From DASPJQ01 sp035299065 (GTDB taxonomy: Bacteria > Bacteroidota > Bacteroidia > Flavobacteriales_D > UBA2798), in assembly GCA_035299065.1 (NCBI GenBank), contig DATGXI010000120.1, positions 62,001 to 126,000 on the forward strand: a DNA stretch of 64,000 bases, written 5' to 3'. Positions 15,306-23,700 of this stretch are shown one piece after another (within the stretch, counting starts at the first letter, position 1; every line of letters starts with the position of its first letter). Below the pieces are notes generated by a model. That model did not search any database and was not told the origin of the DNA. It was given only the letters and a program-made list of their open reading frames with translations. Both the position numbers and the translations under genes were made by a program.

Positions 15306-17330
15306 TTAAACAATTTTTTGTTTATCCAATAACTTGATTTGCTGCATGCGTTTTTGTTTTGATGAACGCACAACGCTCTTTAATGTGAATACAAGCAAGC
15401 TCACATCATCCGTTTGATCGTAATCGCTTTTCCAGGTATCAAATGATTCGTTTACCAGCTCAAAAATTGTTTTGGCACTTAACACAGCCGAACGATTGAT
15501 CAGTTCGGTAAAATGGGTTTTCCTGAATTTTTTTGGATTGAATTTATCAGGCCCGCCAAATTGGTCGGTTAACCCATCGGTATACATTATAATGGTATCA
15601 TTTGGTTTTACAGGCAGGGTATGACCATTGAATGTGTAGAGCTCATTGTTTGTTTTCCAGCCAAGGGGCCTGCGGTCACCGGCAATTTCAACCATGTTTT
15701 GGTCCTGTATGATAAAAATATTACGTTGGGCACCTGCAAAATAAAGTTCTCCCTCGGCAATGCGAACAATGGCTATATCAAAACTGTGTTTTAAAAAATC
15801 CTCGTGCTTGAACTGGTGATGAATTTGTGATGAAAGGTAATTCAGTATTTCGTGTGGATGCACCAGTTCCTTATCAAAAATGGCCTGGTTCAAAAGACTA
15901 ATGCCGTTAATGCTCATCAACGCTCCATGTGCTCCATGACCTGTACAATCACCCACAGCAATATATAATCCATTGGGTGTTTCCTCGGCCCAATAAAAAT
16001 CACCGCTAACTATGTCAAGTGGCTCAAACTTTAAATAATATTCGCCAACCAGGTTTTTTAGTTTTAATTCATGCGGAAAAAATGCTTTTTGCAATTCTTT
16101 GGCGGCTTTTAAACTTTCAAGAATATGGTGGTTTTGGAAATCCAGCACATTTTTTTGTTTGGTAAGTTCCTCGTTTTTTTCAGCAATCACGGCATTTTGC
16201 TTCTCAATCTCGCTCTTCTGTTTCAATATTTCCTCGGTGCGCAGGCCTACTTTTACTTTGTATTTTTCAAATTGTACGGTTATTTCATTTTCGAGAACCT
16301 GGAAATTTTTAACAAGGCCGGCAATTTCATCCTGGCTGTTGTCAGGCTCAAAACGCGACCTGATCTTAAATTTACTTTCCACATATTTATTCATGAAATC
16401 GGAAAGTTTACGAAGCCTTATGGTAATGGAGTACGCAATAACCATGCTTATTAACAGGCCAACCGAAATAAGGACTACAAAGGCAAAAATACGCAGGCTG
16501 TCAATTTTAGCAAGCATTTCTTTGTGATGTTCTTTATATGCATCATAAAGGCCGGCAACGGTTTTGTTTAATTGTGAGGTGTAAATATTAAGCATATTGT
16601 TCAGGCCGCTGCCTGTTTTTACACCTGTTAAAACATCAATACGTTTTATGGAATCAAAAGTTGTTGCGTAAGCCGAAATGGTAAGCAGCATTTTTTTATC
16701 ATGGGTTTTAAAATTCGATGCAAAAACACTGGCTTCAAGCCTTAACTTTTCTGCATAATTGGTGTCGCCCCGCAAAAAGTAATCCTTTTCATGTCTTCTT
16801 AATTGCAATAAGCTGCTTTTTTCAGTGTCGGTATGAATATTGTGTTCAATCCAATGTGCGTATTCACGCATGCGGCCTTCCATGCCCTCATCCCTGAATC
16901 CCCTGAGCTTTTGCAAATACACAATGCGTTTAAAGTAAAAGTCAATTTTTCCGAGTTCAGATTTTGTCTGGTCAAAAAAAGTTTCAAGCACCTGATTTTT
17001 TTTGGAGTCTTTTGTTTTTGACTTTTTCAGGTGTTTTAAGGCTTCCTGGTAGTAGGCGTAATACGTTTTTTCATTGACGGAACTGTTTTTTACGTAAAAC
17101 TCCTGGTTGCTGAAGTCCTTTAGAAAAACAAGGTTTTGGTAATACACGGCTTTATTTACAGCCTTTTCAAATTCAATTAAGCGTGTAAGTTTCTTATTCA
17201 GTTTTTCTTTTTGGCTGTGAAAATAATTGTTCATGCCAACAAGCAGGGTTGTAAAAACAATAAAACAAAGGAAAATAAAAAATATTTTGGTCCTTATTGA
17301 CCACCAATTAATTTTAAACTTCGGGCGCAT
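15306..17330 (-). CDS. Membrane sensor with HAMP, coiled coil and SpoIIE/PP2C serine phosphatase domain
   Basis: 674-residue signalling protein. A membrane segment near 12-30, a long helical extracytoplasmic region (about 31-275), a second membrane segment (about 284-304), HAMP (305-360), a coiled coil (about 365-430), and a C-terminal SpoIIE-type phosphatase (about 440-650). Metal-binding motifs are visible: DIVSGDFYWAEE, GLYIAVGDCTGHGAHGALMS, and MYTDGLTDQFGG. Such phosphatases usually dephosphorylate an anti-sigma-factor antagonist or similar partner; none is recognisable nearby. It sits within the phosphate island but has no Pho box, so its link with phosphate is only positional. Confidence 0.87.
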   Translation of the reverse strand: MRPKFKINWWSIRTKIFFIFLCFIVFTTLLVGMNNYFHSQKEKLNKKLTRLIEFEKAVNKAVYYQNLVFLKDFSNQEFYVKNSSVNEKTYYAYYQEALKHLKKSKTKDSKKNQVLETFFDQTKSELGKIDFYFKRIVYLQKLRGFRDEGMEGRMREYAHWIEHNIHTDTEKSSLLQLRRHEKDYFLRGDTNYAEKLRLEASVFASNFKTHDKKMLLTISAYATTFDSIKRIDVLTGVKTGSGLNNMLNIYTSQLNKTVAGLYDAYKEHHKEMLAKIDSLRIFAFVVLISVGLLISMVIAYSITIRLRKLSDFMNKYVESKFKIRSRFEPDNSQDEIAGLVKNFQVLENEITVQFEKYKVKVGLRTEEILKQKSEIEKQNAVIAEKNEELTKQKNVLDFQNHHILESLKAAKELQKAFFPHELKLKNLVGEYYLKFEPLDIVSGDFYWAEETPNGLYIAVGDCTGHGAHGALMSINGISLLNQAIFDKELVHPHEILNYLSSQIHHQFKHEDFLKHSFDIAIVRIAEGELYFAGAQRNIFIIQDQNMVEIAGDRRPLGWKTNNELYTFNGHTLPVKPNDTIIMYTDGLTDQFGGPDKFNPKKFRKTHFTELINRSAVLSAKTIFELVNESFDTWKSDYDQTDDVSLLVFTLKSVVRSSKQKRMQQIKLLDKQKIV

Positions 17331-17417
17331 ACATTTCAGTTTCTCGAATGTAAAAGTGAGAACGACTTATTATCCAGGAATTACCTGCCTGTTAAGAAAA
17401 CAATATGGGGTGAAAAT

Positions 17418-17449
17418 AAAAAAGCCCCGGATCATACCGGGGCTTTTTA
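17418..17449. terminator. Intrinsic terminator after the beta-helix protein gene
   Basis: AAAAAAGCCCCGG, loop ATCATA, CCGGGGCTTTTTAT. Strong GC stem with A and T runs on both flanks; on the minus strand it lies directly after the stop of the gene at 17468-19117. Confidence 0.85.
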
Positions 17450-17467
17450 TAGATGGTCAAAAAGCAA

Positions 17468-19117
17468 TTAGTTTTTTATAAACTTAATGGTTGAGCTAAG
17501 CTCACCTGCATTTACGCGTACAAAATAAACACCGTTATTAAATCCGGCAACGTTTACCAAATGTTTGTTGATTCCGCCAGTTGCATTCAAAGTGGTGGTA
17601 TAAATTACCTTACCTGCAACATCAAGAATTGAAACTACGGCATTGGTATTCTCAATTACATTAAATGCAATGTTTAGTTGCTCATTGGCTGGATTTGGAT
17701 AAATAGCCAAATCACTTAATTCATTTGTTTCTGCATTTTCAATTCCAACAAAGCCTCCGGTAAAGTTTGGTCCTGTAAAAACCGCACCTGTAGCCGTAGT
17801 GGCTAAGTTCAAACGATAGTCACCAGTGGTTTCAAGGGTGGCAGGAAATGCATTTACCCAATTAATACCAGCAATGGTAGTTAGTGTATCATTTCCGTCA
17901 GCGGTAAAAAACGCGCTGTAAAATGAAGCTGATGCGGTTACTTTTGCTGTGTTAACTGTATAATTAGAAAGTATGTTGTTTTTGAAATAAGCTGAGTCAA
18001 TTGTGCCTCCATTGTAATTGTCTTCGGCAGCACTTCCTTCTATTGAAAGACCCTTTTCCCAACCGGTTGAAAGGCTGTTGTGAATTGAAACGGCAGAATT
18101 TCTTCTTAAACGGAACGATTTCTCAAATTTTTCGCCAACTGGTAAAGCGGTTGAACCGTTTCCTTTCGGGCCAATTATGGTTACATTTGAAAATACCGGC
18201 ATGGTACGTGGCAGTGCATTTGATCCTGCGGCATCGTTATCGCATTCAAAAGCATTTGAATCACCCGCTGCATCTGAAAGATCTTTATCCTTTACCGAAA
18301 GAGCAAATTGAACCCTGCCCCTGAAACCAAAATCACAATCAAAATCATCATCAAGGTTGCGGAATGAAACTAAGTATTTGGCATCAACTGTACCACCAAA
18401 CCACTCAAAACCATCGTCACCACAAAACGAAACCTGTACATGGTCAATGGTGGTTCCTGAACCAACCGAGCCCAATGTTAACCCGTTTATTTCTTTATTT
18501 GGTGCCAATGCAATGCCTGCAAATTCTATGCGTACATAATGAAGTTCGCCTGAGTTATCAGCATCATTTGTTCCGCCATATTCAGTGTCAGTACTTGCAG
18601 TAATACCTTCAATATTGGCAACTCCTCCAGGTTGATTGTTTAACGCTTGTCCTAAAATAACCAATCCACCCCAGTTGCCTTCAGCCCTTGAACCATCATT
18701 TGGAAGTTCGCTGGTAAAAACAATTGGATTGGCCTGTGTGCCCATAGCCATTATTTTTGAACCCTTGGTTATAATAAGTGTGCCTTGCGAAGACTCTTCG
18801 CCACGAATTATTACACCTGGTTGTATGGTAAGTGTAGCTCCACTTTTCACATATACTTTGTTTTGAAGCAGCACAATGGTTCCGGTTGTCCAGGTTGTGT
18901 TTGCTGTAATATCTGATCCAACTGTAATGGTTGGTGAGCCGTATGCTGTAAGAACCGGGTTCCAGTTACACCAGCCAGCCGTCCAGTCGTTTGATGTTGT
19001 TCCACTGGTTCCATCAGTAATCGGAAATGCACCTTTGTAAGAGGTATACGTCCAGAATTGTGCATTGGCTGTGCCCATAAAGGCGGCCGCTGCTAATGTT
19101 AAGTAAATCTTCTTCAT
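17468..19117 (-). CDS. Secreted parallel beta-helix-like protein with type IX sorting domain
   Basis: 549 residues: signal peptide (MKKIYLTLAAAAFMGTANA), then a repetitive beta-rich region with TLTIQPGVIIRG, GTQANPIVFTSE and NWGGLVILG segments typical of right-handed beta-helix surface proteins, a DDGFEWFGGTVDAKYLVSFRNLDDDFD acidic block in two halves (about 236-262), and a C-terminal type A sorting domain (IYPNPANEQLNIAF to TIKFIKN, about 470-549). It lies downstream of, and in the same direction as, a TonB receptor gene and has its own Pho-box-like repeat, suggesting the pair captures phosphorus compounds at the surface. Ligand unknown. Confidence 0.82.
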   Translation of the reverse strand: MKKIYLTLAAAAFMGTANAQFWTYTSYKGAFPITDGTSGTTSNDWTAGWCNWNPVLTAYGSPTITVGSDITANTTWTTGTIVLLQNKVYVKSGATLTIQPGVIIRGEESSQGTLIITKGSKIMAMGTQANPIVFTSELPNDGSRAEGNWGGLVILGQALNNQPGGVANIEGITASTDTEYGGTNDADNSGELHYVRIEFAGIALAPNKEINGLTLGSVGSGTTIDHVQVSFCGDDGFEWFGGTVDAKYLVSFRNLDDDFDCDFGFRGRVQFALSVKDKDLSDAAGDSNAFECDNDAAGSNALPRTMPVFSNVTIIGPKGNGSTALPVGEKFEKSFRLRRNSAVSIHNSLSTGWEKGLSIEGSAAEDNYNGGTIDSAYFKNNILSNYTVNTAKVTASASFYSAFFTADGNDTLTTIAGINWVNAFPATLETTGDYRLNLATTATGAVFTGPNFTGGFVGIENAETNELSDLAIYPNPANEQLNIAFNVIENTNAVVSILDVAGKVIYTTTLNATGGINKHLVNVAGFNNGVYFVRVNAGELSSTIKFIKN

Positions 19118-19172
19118 TTGTTGTTTTGATTAATTAAATTATTTGAAGTATTTGTTTCTTTATTTATCAATT

Positions 19173-19180
19173 CAAAAGTA
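19173..19180 (-). promoter_or_regulatory. -7 element of the beta-helix protein gene
   Basis: TACTTTTG on the minus strand, exact TAnnTTTG, 56 bases before the ATG. No -33 TTG at standard spacing; the Pho-box-like repeat begins 54 bases upstream. Confidence 0.4.
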
Positions 19181-19233
19181 AACACGTGGTGTAGCGTGCA
19201 CTTTAAAGCGCCTTTATTGAATAAATAAGTGTA

Positions 19234-19270
19234 AGTTAATCCTGGATTAACAACTTAGCCCATTGTTAAG
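19234..19270 (-). promoter_or_regulatory. Candidate Pho box 5 (degenerate double repeat)
   Basis: GTTAA at 19235 and ATTAA at 19246 (eleven apart), followed by CTTAG at 19254 and GTTAA at 19265 (eleven apart). One of four units matches imperfectly in each pair. It sits between the TonB receptor stop and the beta-helix gene start. Confidence 0.5.
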
Positions 19271-19324
19271 AAAACATAAAGCAATTTGCGCAACTTGCGT
19301 AACAACCAAACCGCAAAACATTAA

Positions 19325-22300
19325 TTAGAATTTAAACGCAGCGCTTAATGAAAAAACACGCCCAAATTGAGATGACACCATTGTATTGTCATTGATCGCA
19401 TCGTATTTACCATCTTTGTTTATGTCCTGGTAAAGAATTTGCTTTTGTGCAAGCAAATCACGCATGTTGAATTTTATTACCAATGACTGACGTTGACGCC
19501 TGTAGTCTCTTTTTGTCATTTCACTACCATCCTTAGTAATCGGTTTCTTTTTAAACTCACGTGAAATTTGCCAGTCAATAATTTGACGAGGGTTTTCCCA
19601 ATAATCGGGTTCCGATACGCTTCCAACAATGTATAAGCGCGGTCCAAATACGTTGTATGAAACCGTAGTGTTTAATTTTAGCCATGGAATAAAGGTGGTT
19701 AAACCTGCATTAATCAGGTAAGGTGACTGCCCCTGCAACGGACGTACATTACTTGTTGCACCCAACACGTCATCAACATGCACCTGGCTTTTTATGTAAG
19801 CAAAATTTGCAAAAAAGTTTGTGTTTTTTACAAAATCAAGTGTATCGCGCTTAGGGCCGGTAAAAAGCGAAAGTTGCACGCGGTATTCAAGCTCTACACC
19901 CACATTTGTTGCAAGCGGTACATTGGTGTAGTAAAGCGTACGCAATACATCCGGGCGGTTAGCCAATTCCGTAGCGTTGGTTATTTTTTTGTAAAAAGCG
20001 CTGCCTGAAATAACCTGGCCTGATGAAGGAAAATATTCAACCCTGAAGTCATAATTATCAATTAATGCGCGTTGTAAATTTGGATTCCCGTACAATTCAA
20101 AATCGGTTACAAAGTCATAAAAGTTAAAAATGGCAAGTTCCCTGAATTCCGGGCGCGACACGGTTCTGAAATAAGCTCCCCTGAATATGAGGGTTGATGT
20201 TTTCATACCGCGTGTTAAACTATCCCTTTTTTGAAAATCAATGCTGTAAATAAGGTTGGCTGATGGTAAAACATCACTAACAGTTGTGTCGGTAATAAGC
20301 GGCTTACCATTTAATTCGGTTTCAAGAAACTGGTTGTAATTTTCAAAACGAGCACCCGTAATAAGTCTAAGGCGTTTGCCAATGTTCATGTCAATCATTC
20401 CATAGGCTGCTTTTAACTCTGAATGGGCAACATAGCTGTCGGTTGATCGTGTGGTTTCTTTTACGGTGAATCCACCATTGTATGGCCCGGTTGAGTCGGT
20501 CATTTGACCCAGGTATGGTGCCGAAAAAATTGTTGCTTCATCAAGTAGCAACAATTCATTATCAAATTTAATACCTGTTCCAAATTTATATTTGTCAAAC
20601 CCAATATTACGTGCCGAAAATGAGCGGTTGCGGTATTGGTATAAACCACCAAGCCCCAGGTTAAACGTAATAAAAGGTTTTTTAATGCTGTCGGTTTCAG
20701 CCGCAGTGGGTGACTGCATGGTGCTTAGTTTACGTTTGTTTGTAAAATCAAAGGGAATGGTAATATCCGTTTTTGCCGAGTAAATTTCTTCCTGCATTTT
20801 TGAAAAAAACATGATGCCACCCGACCGTGAATTATTTGCATCTATAACAGCAAAATAAGGTAAACTATCGGTTTCAAGTTCTGCTGTTTTTTGATAAATT
20901 ATTCTGCGCATGTTTGGTATTTCACGGTTTACATTGCTGTAACCGCCATTCCAGTCAACGCGCACACGACCCAGCGCATGGTTGCCTGCCAATTGTCCGC
21001 TGTACATGTTGTTTTGTGTAAACCAACGTACGCTTCCTTTTTCCCATTGTTTTTCGGTTTGGTCCAACTCACGCGCGCCCGATCGTATGGTTACTTTATC
21101 CTCCGAATTTACACTGTAAATATTATTTAAACGTAGCGTATGTTTAACCACACCCTTTTTATCCGTAAACTTATAGGCAAAGTTCATAAGGGCGCTTGAC
21201 ACAACATTGTTTGAATAAGACTGGTCATGCAATGAATCGCGTTTAATTACTTCCGTTGATTGTTCCTCGTATTCCTGGCGGTAAATATCTGTAAAGCCAT
21301 TGCTGCTTCCGTAATTTAAGGCAAAAATCATTCCAGCCGGATTTCCAAACAACGTGTCACTTAAACCCATTGCATATTGCGCACTCATGTTGGGTTTTGC
21401 TTTTATATCATCAATTTTCCAGTTTGATTCAAATAGTTTTGCCAATTGGCCCCTGTCAACCATTTTTGCGTTACGCAATTCTTCAATTCCGGGAACACCT
21501 GCCGGTAGTTGGCGTGTGCCATCATCAACACCCAACCAATCGGTTTTTCCTCCTTCGTATGTTTTAAAATCTTTAAAAGTGGTTGTTGAATTATAACCTC
21601 CGCCAAACACAAATAGCTGGCTGTTTTCATCTGGAATGCTTCGTGTATTTATATTCAAAACACCACCTGCAAATTCACCGGGAATGTTTGGTGTAGCTGT
21701 TTTTACAACCGTTATACGTTCAATTATATTGGCCGGAAAAATTTCAAATGAAATGGCTTTCCTGTCAGTTTCACTGCTTGGCAGGGGCGCACCATTAATG
21801 TATGCTGCATTATACCTGTCGCCCATACCGCGTATAACCGCAAACTTATTGTCCTGTATGGTAACACCTGTAATTTTTTTTATGGCATCGCTGGCCGTAG
21901 TTGCAGGTGACTTGGCAATGGCGTCTTTGGTATAACTATCCTGTGCTGTTCCTGACTCCTTGCGTTCATCATCTGCAGCCGGATCTCCGCCCGGGTCGCG
22001 TACAAATAATATGGTTACGGCTTCAATTTCTGTTCCGTCTTTTGGTGTAAGTTTAATCACCAAAGGGGTGGTTTCGTTGGCAACCACTTCAACTCCCTCC
22101 ATCTTATAATCCTGGTATGCCACAAATTTTACCAGTATGTTATATTTGCCGGGTGCAAGTACATATAAAAAATCACCATCAATGCCCGTTGACTTGCCTT
22201 TTTCAATACCTTCAATGTATACACTCACACCAACCATGGTTTCGCCATTTTCATCCACAACAGTGCCGGTTATTTTGCCGGTTTGTCCAAATACGGCAAA

Positions 22301-22345
22301 CTCAACCATGCACAACATCATTAGTAAAATTCCTTTCTTCATCAT
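19325..22345 (-). CDS. TonB-dependent outer-membrane receptor with carboxypeptidase-like N-terminal domain
   Basis: 1006-residue outer-membrane active transporter. Signal peptide (1-20), CarboxypepD_reg-like domain (about 23-105: GKITGTVVDENGETMVGVSVYIEG), plug domain (about 140-240: ATTASDAIKKITGVTIQ in the plug entrance, RGMGDRYNAAYINGAPLPSS) and a large barrel ending in the aromatic strand FSLSAAFKF. No SusD partner follows; instead the downstream gene encodes a beta-helix type IX cargo. The upstream region shared with a divergent PhoB-like regulator contains weaker GTTAA-type half-sites. Likely substrate a phosphorus source, by context only. Confidence 0.92.
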   Translation of the reverse strand: MMKKGILLMMLCMVEFAVFGQTGKITGTVVDENGETMVGVSVYIEGIEKGKSTGIDGDFLYVLAPGKYNILVKFVAYQDYKMEGVEVVANETTPLVIKLTPKDGTEIEAVTILFVRDPGGDPAADDERKESGTAQDSYTKDAIAKSPATTASDAIKKITGVTIQDNKFAVIRGMGDRYNAAYINGAPLPSSETDRKAISFEIFPANIIERITVVKTATPNIPGEFAGGVLNINTRSIPDENSQLFVFGGGYNSTTTFKDFKTYEGGKTDWLGVDDGTRQLPAGVPGIEELRNAKMVDRGQLAKLFESNWKIDDIKAKPNMSAQYAMGLSDTLFGNPAGMIFALNYGSSNGFTDIYRQEYEEQSTEVIKRDSLHDQSYSNNVVSSALMNFAYKFTDKKGVVKHTLRLNNIYSVNSEDKVTIRSGARELDQTEKQWEKGSVRWFTQNNMYSGQLAGNHALGRVRVDWNGGYSNVNREIPNMRRIIYQKTAELETDSLPYFAVIDANNSRSGGIMFFSKMQEEIYSAKTDITIPFDFTNKRKLSTMQSPTAAETDSIKKPFITFNLGLGGLYQYRNRSFSARNIGFDKYKFGTGIKFDNELLLLDEATIFSAPYLGQMTDSTGPYNGGFTVKETTRSTDSYVAHSELKAAYGMIDMNIGKRLRLITGARFENYNQFLETELNGKPLITDTTVSDVLPSANLIYSIDFQKRDSLTRGMKTSTLIFRGAYFRTVSRPEFRELAIFNFYDFVTDFELYGNPNLQRALIDNYDFRVEYFPSSGQVISGSAFYKKITNATELANRPDVLRTLYYTNVPLATNVGVELEYRVQLSLFTGPKRDTLDFVKNTNFFANFAYIKSQVHVDDVLGATSNVRPLQGQSPYLINAGLTTFIPWLKLNTTVSYNVFGPRLYIVGSVSEPDYWENPRQIIDWQISREFKKKPITKDGSEMTKRDYRRQRQSLVIKFNMRDLLAQKQILYQDINKDGKYDAINDNTMVSSQFGRVFSLSAAFKF

Positions 22346-22384
22346 CTTTAATTGTATGTTGCAAAAAAAGGAATGTGGTCTGAA

Positions 22385-22400
22385 TGTAATTTCAAGTTAA
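22385..22400 (-). promoter_or_regulatory. Weak Pho-box-like half-sites upstream of the TonB receptor
   Basis: TGTAA at 22385 and GTTAA at 22396 are eleven bases apart, on the same plus-strand orientation as the other boxes. A further TTAAACATTAACTTAA cluster (22502-22517) lacks the exact spacing. I regard these as suggestive only. Confidence 0.3.
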
Positions 22401-22550
22401 TGTTATGGCTGTATTAAAACACCAAAAGCTGCAAACCCGCATTATTCAATGTAAAAATCTTGCTATCAGCACTTTATAACAAATTTGTGCCTCATATCAA
22501 ATTAAACATTAACTTAATATTGCAATAATGTAACGGCAAATTTGTATGGA

Positions 22551-22558
22551 TAGCTTTG
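22551..22558 (+). promoter_or_regulatory. -7 element of the PhoB-like regulator gene
   Basis: TAGCTTTG, exact TAnnTTTG, located downstream of the furthest possible ATG (22546) and 20 bases before the ATG at 22579. It argues for the later start. No -33 TTG at 19 bases. Confidence 0.4.
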
Positions 22559-22578
22559 GCTCAACTAATGAAACAAAC

Positions 22579-23259
22579 ATGAGGAAGGAAGCAAAAATTT
22601 TGCTGGTTGATGATGAGCCTGATATTTTAAGTCTCTTAAAATTTAATCTCGAAAAAGAAGGATTTGAAGTTGAAACTGCGGGTACAGGAAAAAGCGGTAT
22701 TGAAATAGCTGCACGTTTTAAACCCGATCTTATTTTACTGGACGTAATGATGCCCGAAATGGACGGCATTGAAACCTGTATTCGCCTGCGCGAGAACAAA
22801 GACCTTAACAGTACCGTAATTGCATTTTTAACGGCCCGCAGTGAGGATTATTCTCAAATAGCCGGCTTTGATTCCGGTGGCGATGACTATATAAACAAAC
22901 CCGTAAAGCCACGGGTGCTCATTGCACGCGTAAGAGCGCTTTTGCGCAGGGTAGGTAGCTCCCAGGAAAAACAAAGCCAGTTAAGCGCATCAGGTATAAG
23001 CATCAATCGCGAAAGGTATATTGTGGTAAAAGACGGTGAGGAAATGTCATTCCCTAAAAAAGAATTTGAATTACTTGCCTTATTAATGTCAAAACCCGGT
23101 AAAGTATTTACCCGCGACTCAATTTTGAACGATGTGTGGGGCCAGGACATTATAGTTGGTGATCGCACCATTGATGTGCATATTCGCAAGCTTCGTGAAA
23201 AAATTGGCGAAGATCATATTAAAACAGTAAAAGGTGTAGGGTATAAGTTTGATGCTTAA
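22579..23259 (+). CDS. PhoB-like response regulator (OmpR family)
   Basis: Canonical two-component transcription factor: receiver with KILLVDDEPD, phospho-acceptor LILLDVMMPEMDG, FLTARSED and the lysine in NKPVKPRVL; winged-helix domain with KEFELLALLMSKPGKVFTRD, DRTIDVHIRKLREKIGEDHI and VKGVGYKFDA. I start it at MRKEAKILL because a promoter -7 box overlaps the earlier ATG. It diverges from the TonB receptor gene at the edge of the phosphate island, making it the best candidate PhoB, but no PhoR-type kinase is next to it, unlike the usual phoB-phoR arrangement. Confidence 0.9.
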   Translation: MRKEAKILLVDDEPDILSLLKFNLEKEGFEVETAGTGKSGIEIAARFKPDLILLDVMMPEMDGIETCIRLRENKDLNSTVIAFLTARSEDYSQIAGFDSGGDDYINKPVKPRVLIARVRALLRRVGSSQEKQSQLSASGISINRERYIVVKDGEEMSFPKKEFELLALLMSKPGKVFTRDSILNDVWGQDIIVGDRTIDVHIRKLREKIGEDHIKTVKGVGYKFDA

Positions 23260-23374
23260 TTTTTCCTGATCTCTTTTTTTCTGATTTCTTATTGCCATTT
23301 CTGATTTTATTTGGCTGCCTGTTCAACAGCACATTATTTTCCTGTGGCATTAAGTGCCTCATGTTGCTGTTAAA

Positions 23375-23491
23375 CACCGGGCTGTCGCTCATACTCCTCC
23401 CCTGAACTTAGCGCACATCAACGTGCTGGTCAAACTAAAATCACGCGGGCGCTAACTTCAGGGTGCGGGGTAATCCGCTCCATCCCTGGCA
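23375..23491. repeat. Structured palindromic intergenic element
   Basis: The 441-base gap 23260-23700 has no gene. Its centre is GC-richer than its flanks and contains CCTGAACTTAGCGC (23401-23414) paired with GCGCTAACTTCAGG (23449-23462), a 14-bp stem with one mismatch, flanked by CTCC/GGGG extensions and by GGGCTGTCGCTC at one side and GGTAATCCGCTCCATCCC at the other. The layout resembles the multicopy palindromic elements seen in Flavobacterium intergenic DNA. Could also be a structured RNA. The remainder is AT-rich, with CTTAACATTAAC at 23551-23562. Confidence 0.45.
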
Positions 23492-23700
23492 GAAGATTTT
23501 TTAAAAAAATTAAATTCACTACTCTGAATGTAAAAAAATAAAACACTTCACTTAACATTAACAACAAATTCCAAAAACACAGTGCTCACGTTATTTTCAT
23601 TCATTTATGAATCAACAGCCGTTTTCATAAACATTTCATAAAACGTAAACATGTTCACCTAACACTGTGCCCACAACTTTGCAACATAAAAATATGTTGT

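Noticed and set aside
16099..16527. 142-codon plus-strand frame opposite the SpoIIE phosphatase gene
   Set aside because: Antisense shadow of the coiled-coil and HAMP coding region; the minus-strand gene has clear domains.
23551..23562. TTAACATTAAC upstream of the choice-of-anchor-I gene as a sixth Pho box
   Set aside because: Units are six bases apart, not eleven, so it does not fit the spacing of the other boxes.
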